DNA from: GCA-001856825 sp038729485
GTDB taxonomy: Archaea; Thermoplasmatota; Thermoplasmata; Thermoplasmatales; GCA-001856825
DNA: 64,000 bases
Reading direction: 5' to 3'
Assembly: GCA_038729485.1 (NCBI GenBank)
Contig: JAVYRX010000001.1
Coordinates: forward strand, 1-64,000
Shown: positions 18,261 to 26,747 of the stretch, piece by piece
How positions within the stretch are numbered: position 1 is the first letter of the stretch
Layout: each line of letters opens with the position of its first letter
Translations under genes and position numbers: made by a program
Notes under the pieces: model-generated
Databases searched by the model: none
Seen by the model: only the letters and a program-made list of their open reading frames with translations
Told to the model about the DNA's origin: nothing

Positions 18261-18920
18261 ATGACAGAAGCAACGATTGTTGGGTCTCACATCCCTAAGA
18301 TAGGGGAAAAAGCTCCAGAGTTCCAAGCAAATTCGTCCAAGGGCGTTATATCTCTGAAGGACTTCAGGGGGAAATGGGTGATATTGTTCTCGCATCCCGC
18401 TGATTTTACGCCAGTATGCACCACGGAATTTATAGAATTCGCAAAGAGGTACGAAGAATTCGAGAAACGCAATGCACAGCTAATAGGTCTTAGCATAGAC
18501 TCCGTGTATTCACATATAGCCTGGCTTCTTCAGATAGAGAAAATATCCGGGGTCGAGGTTAAATTCCCAGTCATCGCGGATCTTGATATGCACGTCGCCA
18601 ATTTATATGGCCTCATACACGAACACGCAAGCGCTACAAGCACCGTCAGAGCTGTTTTCTTCATAGATCCTGAGGGAACGGTCAGGGCGCTCATATATTA
18701 TCCTGCAAGCACTGGAAGGAATATAGATGAGGTGCTGAGGGTTCTTGATTCACTGATATATGTGGATTCCTTCATGATTGCAACGCCAGCCAACTGGAAA
18801 CCGGGGGATGACGTAATCGTCCCGCAGCCGTCAACTGTTCAGGGTGCCAAAGATAGACTAAAGGATAAGAACGTTCAGGTAAAGGACTGGTTCCTAGCTA
18901 TAAAGAAGACGCCGAAATGA
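18261..18920 (+). CDS. 1-Cys peroxiredoxin (Prx6 family)
   Basis: This 219-residue thiol peroxidase has the peroxidatic Cys53 in the PADFTPVCTTEF motif, with Thr50 and the downstream Arg in STVRAVFF completing the active site. No other Cys is present, so resolution must use an external thiol (1-Cys mechanism). The long C-terminal arm with TPANWKPGDDVIVP is typical of archaeal Prx6 enzymes. It detoxifies H2O2 and organic peroxides in the cytosol. The ATG at 18261 (MTEAT) is preferred over a TTG three codons earlier. Confidence 0.95.
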   Translation: MTEATIVGSHIPKIGEKAPEFQANSSKGVISLKDFRGKWVILFSHPADFTPVCTTEFIEFAKRYEEFEKRNAQLIGLSIDSVYSHIAWLLQIEKISGVEVKFPVIADLDMHVANLYGLIHEHASATSTVRAVFFIDPEGTVRALIYYPASTGRNIDEVLRVLDSLIYVDSFMIATPANWKPGDDVIVPQPSTVQGAKDRLKDKNVQVKDWFLAIKKTPK

Positions 18921-18958
18921 GATATAAAGATTAAATACTCGCTGTATATATAAAAAAC

Positions 18959-19213
18959 ATGGAGACGGAAGCCACGAATCTCATTGGCGTAGAGATATTC
19001 AGTGACAAAGGTTACAGGCTAGGCAATGTTACCGATGTCATGGTAGACTTCGATTCACAGGTCATATACGGTCTTTATGTTGAAAAAACCAACGATGGTC
19101 TTGTAGAAGACGGCGTCCCGGTATTAGTGCCCTATAGATGGGTAAGGGCAGTGGGGGACGTTATAATACTCAAACGGTTCCCAACGTTCGTCTCTGTTTC
19201 ACCGTCTGAATAG
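18959..19213 (+). CDS. PRC-barrel domain protein
   Basis: This 84-residue, single-domain PRC-barrel protein contains LIGVEIFSDKGYRLGNVTDVMVDFDSQ and VPYRWVRAVGDVIILK, the two halves of the six-stranded barrel. PRC-barrel proteins occur as stand-alone partners in RNA or membrane-linked complexes; archaeal ones include CdpB division proteins. Its specific role is not evident here. ATTAAATAC, about 25 nt upstream, suggests its own leaderless promoter. It converges on gltX, with one base between the stop codons. Confidence 0.8.
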   Translation: METEATNLIGVEIFSDKGYRLGNVTDVMVDFDSQVIYGLYVEKTNDGLVEDGVPVLVPYRWVRAVGDVIILKRFPTFVSVSPSE

Positions 19214-19214
19214 A

Positions 19215-20858
19215 TTACGGATGGGTGAAATACCCTTCTTTTTCATTTATTATATTTACGTAGCCGTATCTCTCTAACTGATTTACCCTTCCGATGTAGT
19301 TGAGTGCATCCTTTTCAATTATTCCAGAATCCAAAGATCCGTCCGGTTTCTTCACACAAAATTCCACATAGTTCCCGGAGAGCCAGTGGATTATCTGGAC
19401 TCCTTTCTCCATTGAGTCACCCAAGTACTCTATGTCTTCCTTTCCTATACTAAAAAGGCCGAGATCTTTCAGCCTTACCCTCTTGCCCAGGAGCTTAGAA
19501 TAATCGTCCCCGGATATCGCAATTTCCCCATCCCCAACCTCATATTCCCTGTACATCGTATTTGACTTCTGCGGAAATAAGGGTATCTTGGCTTTCAGTT
19601 TTCCGTCGAATTTAAACCTGAGACGAACAGGATCCTTTACAAAGAAATGTCTCGGGCTAACCGGATCTATGATCTTCCTGTTGAAGGAATAGAATATCTC
19701 CCAAGAAAAAGTGGTATCCACCTCCCCTATCCCTGACTCAACATAGTACTTTCTTATCGCATCCGGATTGAAACCCCTCTTCCTCAGTGCTAAAAGAGTG
19801 CCTAGCCTTGGATCGTCCCAACCGGAAAATTCGCCATTCTTTATGCCTTTCTTTATCAGGGACGTCTTGAGGATAGAATGTTCTATAGAGACTTTCCCGT
19901 AATGAATATAATAAGGCTGTTTCCAGCCCAGATAGGAGAAAATGTAGCGCTGCTTTTCGGTATTGGCAATGTGGTCCTTCCCCCTGATCACGTGAGTGAG
20001 ACCCAGATCGTGATCGTCTACTGCTACTGAAAAATTCATCATAGGATATACCCTGTATTTATCTCCCTTCAACGGATGCGGAGTGTCGACAATTCTGAAT
20101 GCGATAAAATCTCTGACGGCGGGGTTGGGATGGTTCAGGTCAGTTTTAACGACAGCATATGCTTCCCCCTTTCTGTAAAAACCATCGATCATCCTGTCCC
20201 ATCTCTCCAGATTTTCTTCCGGGCTTTCTTCACGTTCCCTGATGGAAAATCCCTGCTGTTTCTTTAACTTAAATTCTTCAGACGGCGTCGTAGCAACGTA
20301 TGCCATGCCAATTTCTATTAACTTCTTCATCTCCCCGTAGTAAATGGAGAAACGGTCAGACTGTATTACGAGGTCTGTGTAATTTACGTCCAGCCATTTA
20401 ACGTCCTCCTTTATCAGACTATAGGCCTCCGGATCTATGTTTGCTGGATTAGTGTCTTCTATCCTAAGAATCAGCCTTCCACCGTATCTCCTGAAATATT
20501 CGTCATTTAATATTGCCATCCTAGCATGGCCTATATGAAGAGGCCCGGATGGAGAGGGAGCCAACCTCATCACAACGCCATTGGGTCCAACTTCCGGCAG
20601 GTCAGGCAGCTTCTTTTCCTCCCTCTGCTGGGGCTCAAGGAGCTCCGGCGTTTCTGCTTTCACTATGTTCATCATTTCCTCCTCAGAAAGAGCGTTGACC
20701 TCCTCTATCACCCCTTTTATCACTGGAATCAATTCCTTCAGGTTTTTCTTTTCCTGCGGATAAAGTGAAATAACTCTCGAGATTACGGCATTGAGCTCTG
20801 CCTTGCCGTCATGCTGAATCGCGTTGAAGCAGGCCAACGCCTTTATCTTTTCCCTCAT
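19215..20858 (-). CDS. gltX: Glutamyl-tRNA synthetase (archaeal, class I)
   Basis: This 547-residue enzyme charges tRNA-Glu (and tRNA-Gln where it is non-discriminating, for later amidation). An N-terminal helical extension typical of archaeal GluRS precedes the catalytic core with PSGPLHIGHAR (HIGH at residues 108-111). A KMSKS-equivalent ILKTSLIKKG lies near residue 330. The C-terminal anticodon-binding region is beta-barrel-like, as in GlnRS. The first 50 bases overlap the 3' end of the upstream GTPase gene. The conserved N-terminal helix (ALACFNAIQHDGKAELNAV) supports this start. Confidence 0.95.
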   Translation of the reverse strand: MREKIKALACFNAIQHDGKAELNAVISRVISLYPQEKKNLKELIPVIKGVIEEVNALSEEEMMNIVKAETPELLEPQQREEKKLPDLPEVGPNGVVMRLAPSPSGPLHIGHARMAILNDEYFRRYGGRLILRIEDTNPANIDPEAYSLIKEDVKWLDVNYTDLVIQSDRFSIYYGEMKKLIEIGMAYVATTPSEEFKLKKQQGFSIREREESPEENLERWDRMIDGFYRKGEAYAVVKTDLNHPNPAVRDFIAFRIVDTPHPLKGDKYRVYPMMNFSVAVDDHDLGLTHVIRGKDHIANTEKQRYIFSYLGWKQPYYIHYGKVSIEHSILKTSLIKKGIKNGEFSGWDDPRLGTLLALRKRGFNPDAIRKYYVESGIGEVDTTFSWEIFYSFNRKIIDPVSPRHFFVKDPVRLRFKFDGKLKAKIPLFPQKSNTMYREYEVGDGEIAISGDDYSKLLGKRVRLKDLGLFSIGKEDIEYLGDSMEKGVQIIHWLSGNYVEFCVKKPDGSLDSGIIEKDALNYIGRVNQLERYGYVNIINEKEGYFTHP

Positions 20859-21798
20859 TCAATGCCTCCTCCATTTTTTTCTTTAAGTCTTCGATTCCCT
20901 CCCCAGATTTACAGGAAATCTTCAGATTATTACTTCCAGAGTTGACTATGTCCAGCTTGTTTTCTACCTCTATTACCTTCTTTTCACCCCGCTTCAGCGA
21001 TTTGCAGAGTTTCCTCTGCTCCTCCAAAGAGTAACCGCATCCCTCAGATGGATCAGTCAAACAAATTATTAGGTCTCCGAGCGTATTCAAAGCAGCTAGG
21101 GCAACCCTTTCTATTGAATTGTGATTCTTTCTATTGAGAAGTCCCGGTACGTCAAGAATCTGGTACCTGTTACTTCCAAGAACAAGGATGCCTACGTTTA
21201 TCTCCTTCGTGGTAAATGGATATGCGGCAATCTCAGGTTTAAGGTTCGTAAGCATAGATATCAGCGATGACTTCCCAACGTTTGGAAATCCGGCTATAAC
21301 CACCACCCTTTCTTCCCTATTTATCCCGGGGATCTTTTTCAAAGCAGTCCGGGCTTCTCTGATCACTGAAAAAGAATCTTCCAAATCCTCCACTATAGAG
21401 GAAAACCTTCCATAAAATGCAGATCTTGCTCTCGATATTTCGTCAACACTTCTTCCTTTCTTGATGTTCCTTATAGAAGATGTAGCGATTTCCCTTATCT
21501 TGTTTTCGCTCCACCTTATTCTTCCAAGCGCCCTATCATACTCCCTAGCGTCAGCCAAGACGAAGAATAGGTTTCGTTCGAACTGATCCATATCGTCAAG
21601 TCCCGGAAAACCAGACGTGACTTTAGATAGAGCACGGAAAGAAACGTTTTCCATTGCCTTGATCTTCTCTATGGAAACCGCCTTTATCTTGTCCAGGAAT
21701 CGTGGCATGTAAAAATCCTGGATGTTCTTCGTGGCCTTGAACGACCTGTCAATAATGTCGCTAGACACGGGAACGGCAGGCAGCTTCTCAGGTATCAC
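20809..21798 (-). CDS. Nog1/Obg-family GTPase
   Basis: This 329-residue protein combines an N-terminal helical domain of the Nog1 type (about residues 1-165) with an Obg-like GTPase domain. G1 is GFPNVGKSS, G3 is DVPG and G4 is NKLD in ENKLD. Eukaryotic Nog1 acts in 60S ribosome assembly, and the archaeal form is presumed to act on the large subunit. It lies between pheT and gltX. It is coupled to pheT by an ATGA overlap and overlaps gltX by 50 nt, so the three are probably one operon. Confidence 0.88.
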   Translation of the reverse strand: MIPEKLPAVPVSSDIIDRSFKATKNIQDFYMPRFLDKIKAVSIEKIKAMENVSFRALSKVTSGFPGLDDMDQFERNLFFVLADAREYDRALGRIRWSENKIREIATSSIRNIKKGRSVDEISRARSAFYGRFSSIVEDLEDSFSVIREARTALKKIPGINREERVVVIAGFPNVGKSSLISMLTNLKPEIAAYPFTTKEINVGILVLGSNRYQILDVPGLLNRKNHNSIERVALAALNTLGDLIICLTDPSEGCGYSLEEQRKLCKSLKRGEKKVIEVENKLDIVNSGSNNLKISCKSGEGIEDLKKKMEEALNEGKDKGVGLLQRDSA

Positions 21799-23366
21799 TT
21801 TCCAATCAACTCCAACTTCAGTTCGGCGGTTGCAACAGGCATCTTAATTCCCAGTTGTCTTAGAATTCTAGGATGCATTTCCCCGAAAAAACCAATAGTC
21901 CTTCCGTAAGCAATGATTCTTCCAACTCTGCCCGGAATGTAAAAACCTTTATCCCCCCTTTCGATGGAATAGTCCTCAACCCCCAGGTCTTCCAGAATTC
22001 CTATCACCAGACCTTTTATCTCCGAAAATGAGGCGTCCTTGTCAGCTATGCCTATACCCAGAACATCGCTTTCTCCATCCTCATCGTAAATGGTTCCAAT
22101 CTCAAATATCCTCTGAGGGTAGGGATTTCTGAAATTATTGAGAAAAGTCTGAAATAGGGACGGGGTAATCATCTTCCTTATTGAGTCCTGTTCCTGACTA
22201 ATCGGATTAATTATCCTCTTTACAGGTTCTCCTATCTCATACATTCTGTTAAAAGTGGTGTTTACCAGCACGCTACTTACTGTTTCTGAAAGGTCATATC
22301 CTATCAAAAGCCTCCTCAGTCTTTCTTCCATTTTTCTCAGCTTGTTTTCCTCCCCATAGCGCTGAAATCCGTTTCTGCGCCCCTTTACATTCTGAAATCC
22401 AATTCCTTTTAATACGTCTTCTACTATGTCTACCTCTCCAAGAATGTCCACTCTGTACGGTGGAACGGTAACTCTTTCATCTACCAGGTATCCCATTTTT
22501 TCAAGTGCTTCCCTTATCAGATCTTCCCCCACTTCATATCCGACTATTCTCTTTATACCCGCAGTTGGTATCTCGAAAGTTTCTTCCCTTAGTTCAGGCA
22601 CTTTCTCGCCGTTCACAACAACAGTACTAAGCCCTCCTGCCGGATAGGAAAGTGCAGTTGCCATCAGAATAAGCGTCTTCAAAACAGTATTCCTGTCTAT
22701 GCCTGTAACGTCTATGAAAATGTCCGTGGTATTCTCATCCACTGTGGTGATCGAGGAGTTTAGAATGGGGGGGAGAGATATTATTTCGCCCTCAGAATCC
22801 AAAATTGCAGGCAGTCTGCCAGATACAAGGTGGCCGAATTCTCTTGCCTTCTCATTAATCTCCATGAAGCTTGAAATCTTTGTGCTCTCACTTGAGCCTA
22901 GGGGATAAAAATCAATGTTCCGATCAACATGGGTGTACTTTAAAGGAAATTTAACTTTTTTCAAATCATGAAGACCTATTGCGGATTTCTTCCTATTTCT
23001 TCCCATCGTCAGGTGAAGTTTTTCCTGATAGTCTATGATGTATTCAAGCAGCCCTCTTACCACTATACCCTTTACTATGCAGGCTGCAAAAAAAGGCCTG
23101 TCTCGCGGTGCGTCAAGAAGAATTTCAAGTCCTGAATCTTCAACTCTTAATCTTGTGAAAGCTTCCTTCCCTAGATACTGACGTATGGCCCGCGTTGCTC
23201 CTTGAATTGAATAAAGATCAGGCCTATCAGGATTGAATTCCATCACAACCTTATCCTCTTCTGCCCTTGCCTCTCCTCCCAGAAGCCATGGAGTTGCAAT
23301 GATATCTTCCTTAGTGAGTGATGAGAAAGATTCCATCTTAGCAAGGTCAAAACGCACAAGCACCAT
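21795..23366 (-). CDS. pheT: Phenylalanyl-tRNA synthetase beta subunit
   Basis: This 523-residue protein has the archaeal/eukaryotic PheRS beta layout. FNPDRPDLYSIQGATRAIRQYLG is at the N-terminus, B3/4 editing-like and B5 domains lie in the middle, and a C-terminal catalytic-like domain carries NPISQEQDSIRKMITPSL and FEIGTIYDE. The preferred start is the ATG at 23366. A TATAAATA box at 23389-23396 puts the transcription start at that ATG, whereas the ATG four codons earlier (23378) would lie only about 15 nt from the box. The alpha subunit is not in the window. Confidence 0.93.
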   Translation of the reverse strand: MVLVRFDLAKMESFSSLTKEDIIATPWLLGGEARAEEDKVVMEFNPDRPDLYSIQGATRAIRQYLGKEAFTRLRVEDSGLEILLDAPRDRPFFAACIVKGIVVRGLLEYIIDYQEKLHLTMGRNRKKSAIGLHDLKKVKFPLKYTHVDRNIDFYPLGSSESTKISSFMEINEKAREFGHLVSGRLPAILDSEGEIISLPPILNSSITTVDENTTDIFIDVTGIDRNTVLKTLILMATALSYPAGGLSTVVVNGEKVPELREETFEIPTAGIKRIVGYEVGEDLIREALEKMGYLVDERVTVPPYRVDILGEVDIVEDVLKGIGFQNVKGRRNGFQRYGEENKLRKMEERLRRLLIGYDLSETVSSVLVNTTFNRMYEIGEPVKRIINPISQEQDSIRKMITPSLFQTFLNNFRNPYPQRIFEIGTIYDEDGESDVLGIGIADKDASFSEIKGLVIGILEDLGVEDYSIERGDKGFYIPGRVGRIIAYGRTIGFFGEMHPRILRQLGIKMPVATAELKLELIGK

Positions 23367-23388
23367 TCTGTAGTGCATAATTATTCCG

Positions 23389-23396
23389 TATTTATA
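23389..23396 (-). promoter_or_regulatory. TATA box of the pheT operon
   Basis: TATAAATA on the minus strand is centred about 26 nt upstream of the pheT ATG at 23366. It probably drives pheT, the GTPase gene and gltX as one leaderless transcript. Confidence 0.6.
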
Positions 23397-23456
23397 GCTA
23401 AGGCATTCAATAAAGTATTTATTAACTCAGTGCTTAAGGGCAGAAGGGATGTTTAA

Positions 23457-24110
23457 TTGAGTAAGGAAAAGGCAGGAAGGATTGCGGCAAGAAAGGTAAA
23501 GGACAAATGGAAGTCCAAGGCCTGGTATACGTTAGTGACCAACGAGTCGTTCGGGATGAAGGAAATTGGGTCGTCACCGGCTGCCTCTCCTGACGATATG
23601 ATAGGAAGAATTTCAGAGGTGGCGCTATCTGACATAACGGGAGATTATAAATTATCGCATGTCAAATTATTTTTCCGCGTGACGAAGGTTGAAGGCAATA
23701 AGGCCTTTACTGAGTTTGAGGGGCACGAAATAAACCAGGACTACATAAGGCGACTTATAAGAAGAAGAAAAACCAGAATTGATATTGTCGTTGACGGAAA
23801 CACCTCAGATGGTGTTAAACTAAGGATTAAGCCCCTCGTCGTTCTTGACAGGAAGGTAATAAACAATGTGGAGACAGGAATCAGGAACAAGATATCTGAA
23901 TTCCTAAAAGGCAAAATCTCCTCACTCCCCCTAAATCAGTTCGTAGTATACATGATTTCCCCCCAGATAATTCAAGACATAGTCGATCAAATTAAAACCA
24001 TATATCCAACAAGGAAAATAGAAATTAGAAAGTCAGAAGTCGTAGGGGGTAAAGAGGAGGGAAAGATCTCCGGGACACAGCCGGAAGAAATAGAAGCCGG
24101 GGTGGCTTAG
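23457..24110 (+). CDS. rps3ae: Small-subunit ribosomal protein S3Ae (eS1)
   Basis: This 217-residue protein matches eS1: KVKDKWKSKAWYTL at the N-terminus, GRISEVALSDITGDYK, HEINQDYIRRLIRRRKTRID, and the late SPQIIQDIVDQIKTIYPTRKIEI segment. The likely start is the TTG at 23457. An ATG at 23449 opens only a three-codon frame (MFN then stop) that overlaps this TTG. The last 15 bases, including the stop codon, are also the first 15 bases of tRNA-Met. Confidence 0.93.
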   Translation: MSKEKAGRIAARKVKDKWKSKAWYTLVTNESFGMKEIGSSPAASPDDMIGRISEVALSDITGDYKLSHVKLFFRVTKVEGNKAFTEFEGHEINQDYIRRLIRRRKTRIDIVVDGNTSDGVKLRIKPLVVLDRKVINNVETGIRNKISEFLKGKISSLPLNQFVVYMISPQIIQDIVDQIKTIYPTRKIEIRKSEVVGGKEEGKISGTQPEEIEAGVA

Positions 24111-24184
24111 TCGGTAGAGCGTCGGACTCATAGGGATAGATCTGAGAAATCCGAAGGCCCCGGGTTCGATTCCCGGCCCCGGCA
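24096..24184 (+). tRNA. Elongator tRNA-Met (anticodon CAT) with a 16-nt intron
   Basis: The acceptor is GCCGGGG/CCCCGGC with discriminator A and the T arm is CCGGG/CCCGG around TTCGATT. The anticodon stem TCGGA (24122-24126) pairs with TCCGA (24150-24154). The loop reads CTCATA, then an intron of 16 nt (24133-24148, GGGATAGATCTGAGAA) at the canonical position after base 37, then A. Removal needs the EndA endonuclease, whose gene is at 57554-58243. The tRNA 5' end lies inside the S3Ae coding region, so the two probably share a transcript. Confidence 0.94.
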
Positions 24185-24592
24185 CTTATAGCTTATTTTT
24201 ATGGCATTACCACTGATGTTAAAAACCTCATTATACTTTTGCTGCAGGGCTCCACAAATATGGTTTGCATAACTGGTTTAAAGGATTATGAAACGGTTGA
24301 TACAGAGATAAGTTAACCCGGCAATCATGAAATTTTTGAAATAAAAGAAAAAACGTGAGGAGGAAAGCTAATAGGTCATTAAACTAGGCTTTGAACAGTT
24401 CTTGGATGGATTCCAGGTTCATTCTCAAACCCCGGTTAGAAAACTCCTATGTACTCCTGAACGAGATCTCGCTAAATGGGCCCTGCAATAATTATAATCC
24501 TGGATTTATGAACAGCAGCAAAGCCAGCCCTATCTCACAAAGGACCTCTTATGAATCACCACTTTCGGTAGATTGCCATTTGGCATCCTAAG
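24185..24592. other. Gene-free spacer of about 400 nt
   Basis: After tRNA-Met there is a T-rich stretch (CTTATTTTTATGG) that could end the transcript. The rest contains no frame with a convincing start or family match. A plus-strand frame with internal stops (around 24380-24590) contains protein-like fragments such as GFEQFLDGF and YEQQQSQPYLT, possibly a gene relic. Confidence 0.3.
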
Positions 24593-24973
24593 TTAGACGG
24601 AGAAGATAAATATTGAAATCCCAAGCAACGATAGAATAAGAAGGAAAATAAGGACAAAAATAAACGCAATTAGTGAGAGCCCGAACGTTTTTAAAAAACC
24701 TGTGTGATAAATCATACTAAGTATAAGCAGTATGACAAGAAATCCTACTACAAATCCCAAAGGGGCAAGAATGGGGCTGAAAAGAAACAGCAGAAAAATG
24801 AAGACTATGGTGATTAGGAATGTCGCTGCCACGGCACGCAACATCTCCGACCTCTGAGGTACAATGATCTTGGAGGCTAGATAGACCGGTAGGGATACAA
24901 GTACGAGTATGAAGAACACATATGCAAGCAACACCAGCAGCGTGAAAATCAGGGGAGCTACGATCGGAAACAT
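24593..24973 (-). CDS. Small hydrophobic membrane protein, four predicted helices
   Basis: This 126-residue protein is almost entirely hydrophobic, with about four membrane spans. Its only clear polar loop is SKIIVPQRSEMLRA near residues 34-47. I recognise no family. A GAGG lies 4 nt upstream of the ATG. It starts 26 nt after the zinc-ribbon gene on the same strand, so the two are probably one operon. Confidence 0.65.
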   Translation of the reverse strand: MFPIVAPLIFTLLVLLAYVFFILVLVSLPVYLASKIIVPQRSEMLRAVAATFLITIVFIFLLFLFSPILAPLGFVVGFLVILLILSMIYHTGFLKTFGLSLIAFIFVLIFLLILSLLGISIFIFSV

Positions 24974-24999
24974 TTGCCTCTTATCGGAATACTGTCAAT

Positions 25000-25200
25000 T
25001 CACGGTCTCTTTTCACTGTCGTAAAAATCGACTTTTCCGCATTTTTCGCACCTGTACATCAGGAACGTCTTTGTATCCTCGGTAAGTTGATTCCATCCTC
25101 CGAGAAACAGCCCTTCCACACCTGTATAACCGTCTATTCTAAACTTCATTTCTCCCTTGTACTCCATTGGCGTCCCGCAGTTAGAGCATTTTGCCTCCAT
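25000..25200 (-). CDS. Small zinc-ribbon protein
   Basis: This 66-residue protein has two CxxC pairs (CSNCG near the start and CEKCG near the end), which should coordinate one zinc ion. Between them is FLGGWNQLTEDTKTFLMYRC. The fold resembles small nucleic-acid-binding or uncharacterised zinc ribbons; function unknown. The ATG at 25200 is chosen over a TTG three codons earlier. Confidence 0.7.
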   Translation of the reverse strand: MEAKCSNCGTPMEYKGEMKFRIDGYTGVEGLFLGGWNQLTEDTKTFLMYRCEKCGKVDFYDSEKRP

Positions 25201-25362
25201 AAATGTCAATCACAGCTGTTACAAAAAGATTCTGTGTAACTTTGAGGATCGCATAGTTCTAATTCAGATCCAGGCCTTTCCTTGTTTAAATAGTTGGATC
25301 CTTGGCGATGACGTTATGCGCAAATAGACAACTTTTATTTTTCCCTTTTCCGATTTCTTATC

Positions 25363-25405
25363 GATCATCTGGATTTCTGGGAATTGATCGTCAGATTTAG
25401 GGAAA
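25363..25405. repeat. Imperfect tandem direct repeat upstream of the 58-aa gene
   Basis: Two copies, 23 bp apart (25363-25383 and 25386-25405), share GATC-TC-G-ATTT-GGGAA. They sit directly upstream of the ATATATAAAAG box at about 25409-25418, a position suited to an activator binding site. Confidence 0.4.
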
Positions 25406-25434
25406 GATAATATATAAAAGTATCATGAAACTAT

Positions 25435-25611
25435 ATGGCAGAAGAAGAATCCATTATAGAAAGCTTCATAAAAGCTATAGAAGGAACCCAGAGCTCCGCA
25501 GAGTTTAACTTTGACAGCTTGACCATTAAGCTGTCAGGGAACCTTGCCGTGGTGATAACAGGAAAGGTGACGATAACGGCCAGGCCCATTCATGACAGGG
25601 ACAAGGACTAA
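25435..25611 (+). CDS. Hypothetical 58-aa protein
   Basis: The product runs MAEEESIIESFIKAIEG to TARPIHDRDKD, with a short acidic helix followed by beta-prone segments (LTIKLSGNLAVVITGKVTIT). No family was recognised. An ATATATAAAAG box lies about 20 nt upstream, suggesting a leaderless mRNA. It overlaps the next gene by 20 nt in another frame. Confidence 0.6.
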   Translation: MAEEESIIESFIKAIEGTQSSAEFNFDSLTIKLSGNLAVVITGKVTITARPIHDRDKD

Positions 25612-25921
25612 CTTTCCCAAAGCAGAGGGAAGGATATACTTCACATTTGACAGAAAGAAATTTGAGGTGAAAATTTCAGAACGCTCATTTGAGATCACTG
25701 GAAAAGCAAGCGATATCTCTTCCTTTGTAACTGGCTTACCTCTTTCCATCAAATCGCTTAAATCGGCCAGCAAAATAGCGAAGGTGCTCTCCAACTTTGA
25801 CGTAAAGGTAACAGTAAATGATGAGAAAGGCCCTCTGTTTAAGATCGGTAAAGGTGTATGGTCCCCATTAGGTAAAATTTATATCTCCCCCAGGGCGAGA
25901 AAACTAAGAAGTCAACGGTAA
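25592..25921 (+). CDS. Hypothetical 109-aa protein
   Basis: This basic protein (SPRARKLRSQR at the C-terminus) alternates short beta strands: RIYFTFDRKKFEVKISERSFEI and KVTVNDEKGPLFKIGKG. No known family was recognised. Its start lies inside the preceding 58-aa gene, so the pair is probably translationally coupled and the products may interact. A single ancestral gene split by a frameshift is possible. Confidence 0.55.
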   Translation: MTGTRTNFPKAEGRIYFTFDRKKFEVKISERSFEITGKASDISSFVTGLPLSIKSLKSASKIAKVLSNFDVKVTVNDEKGPLFKIGKGVWSPLGKIYISPRARKLRSQR

Positions 25922-25944
25922 AATATGACAAATTATTCCTGATC

Positions 25945-26685
25945 ATGGCAGACGAGCTCAAAGGGGAAGTTGTTGTTATTACGGGCGGTTCAAGCGGCAT
26001 AGGCGATGCCACAGCAGAGCTTTGCATCGAAGAAAATGCTAAGGTTGTGATCCTGGATCTTGAAAAGCCCAAATCGAATAAGGGAGGAATTTTTTACAAG
26101 GTCGATGTTTCTTATGAGGAACAGGTTGCGGATGCTTTTGAAAGAATAGAAAAAGAGATTGGGCCAGTGACCGCACTAGTTAACAATGCTGGAATCTCCC
26201 CTAAGGCAGTTCCTTCAGAGGATGTGAATGCTGACGAGATCTTGAGAACTTTCAGCGTGAACGTTTTCGGAGTGATGTACTGCAACAAATATGCAATAAA
26301 GCAGATGAAAGAGGCTGGTCATGGCTCAATTGTCAACGTGTCATCCGTAATAGGTGTCGTAGGATCAAAGAACTCTGCGGTTTATGCAGCTTCCAAAGCT
26401 GCAATATTGGGTCTGACCAAAGCGGATGCCATAACGTATTCGTCCCATAACATAAGGGTGAATGCTGTTGTTCCCGGGTACGCTAAAACACCGTTGATAG
26501 AGAAGGCGTCGATGAGTTCGGGGGATCCTTCTTTATATTACGACAATCTGACAAAGAAACACCCTATCGGGCGACTGGCAGAACCAAAAGAGATTGCCCA
26601 GGCTATCCTATTTCTCCTATCTAAAAGGGCTTCCTTCGTAACCGGCTCTGAATTTGTGGTGGACGGCGGATACACATCTGCATAA
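25945..26685 (+). CDS. Short-chain dehydrogenase/reductase (SDR)
   Basis: This 246-residue classical SDR has a TGGSSGIG dinucleotide motif (residues 13-20), NNAG at 80-83, and catalytic Ser in NVSS near 133 with Tyr147 and Lys151 in YAASK. Asp38 at the end of the second strand (VVILDLE) suggests NAD(H) rather than NADP(H). The C-terminal FVVDGGYTSA is standard. FabG-like or sugar-alcohol dehydrogenase functions are both possible. Confidence 0.93.
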   Translation: MADELKGEVVVITGGSSGIGDATAELCIEENAKVVILDLEKPKSNKGGIFYKVDVSYEEQVADAFERIEKEIGPVTALVNNAGISPKAVPSEDVNADEILRTFSVNVFGVMYCNKYAIKQMKEAGHGSIVNVSSVIGVVGSKNSAVYAASKAAILGLTKADAITYSSHNIRVNAVVPGYAKTPLIEKASMSSGDPSLYYDNLTKKHPIGRLAEPKEIAQAILFLLSKRASFVTGSEFVVDGGYTSA

Positions 26686-26712
26686 TTTGCAACAAATTTG
26701 CACATGAATTTG
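26684..26712. repeat. Three short direct repeats AATTTG(C)
   Basis: AATTTGC at 26684 and 26695 and AATTTG at 26707 are spaced 11 and 12 bp, about one helical turn. They lie between the SDR stop and the start of the NTF2-repeat surface protein. They may be a regulator site or chance AT-rich sequence. Confidence 0.25.
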
Positions 26713-26747
26713 AAAAACCAGTTTCTAAATGGTGAACATCATGAAGC

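Noticed and set aside
23449..23460. Three-codon leader (ATG TTT AAT TGA) overlapping the S3Ae TTG
   Set aside because: Too short to distinguish from chance, although the position near the predicted transcript start is suggestive.
24391..24591. 66-codon plus-strand frame after tRNA-Met
   Set aside because: Low-complexity product with no start signal; the spacer is treated as non-coding.
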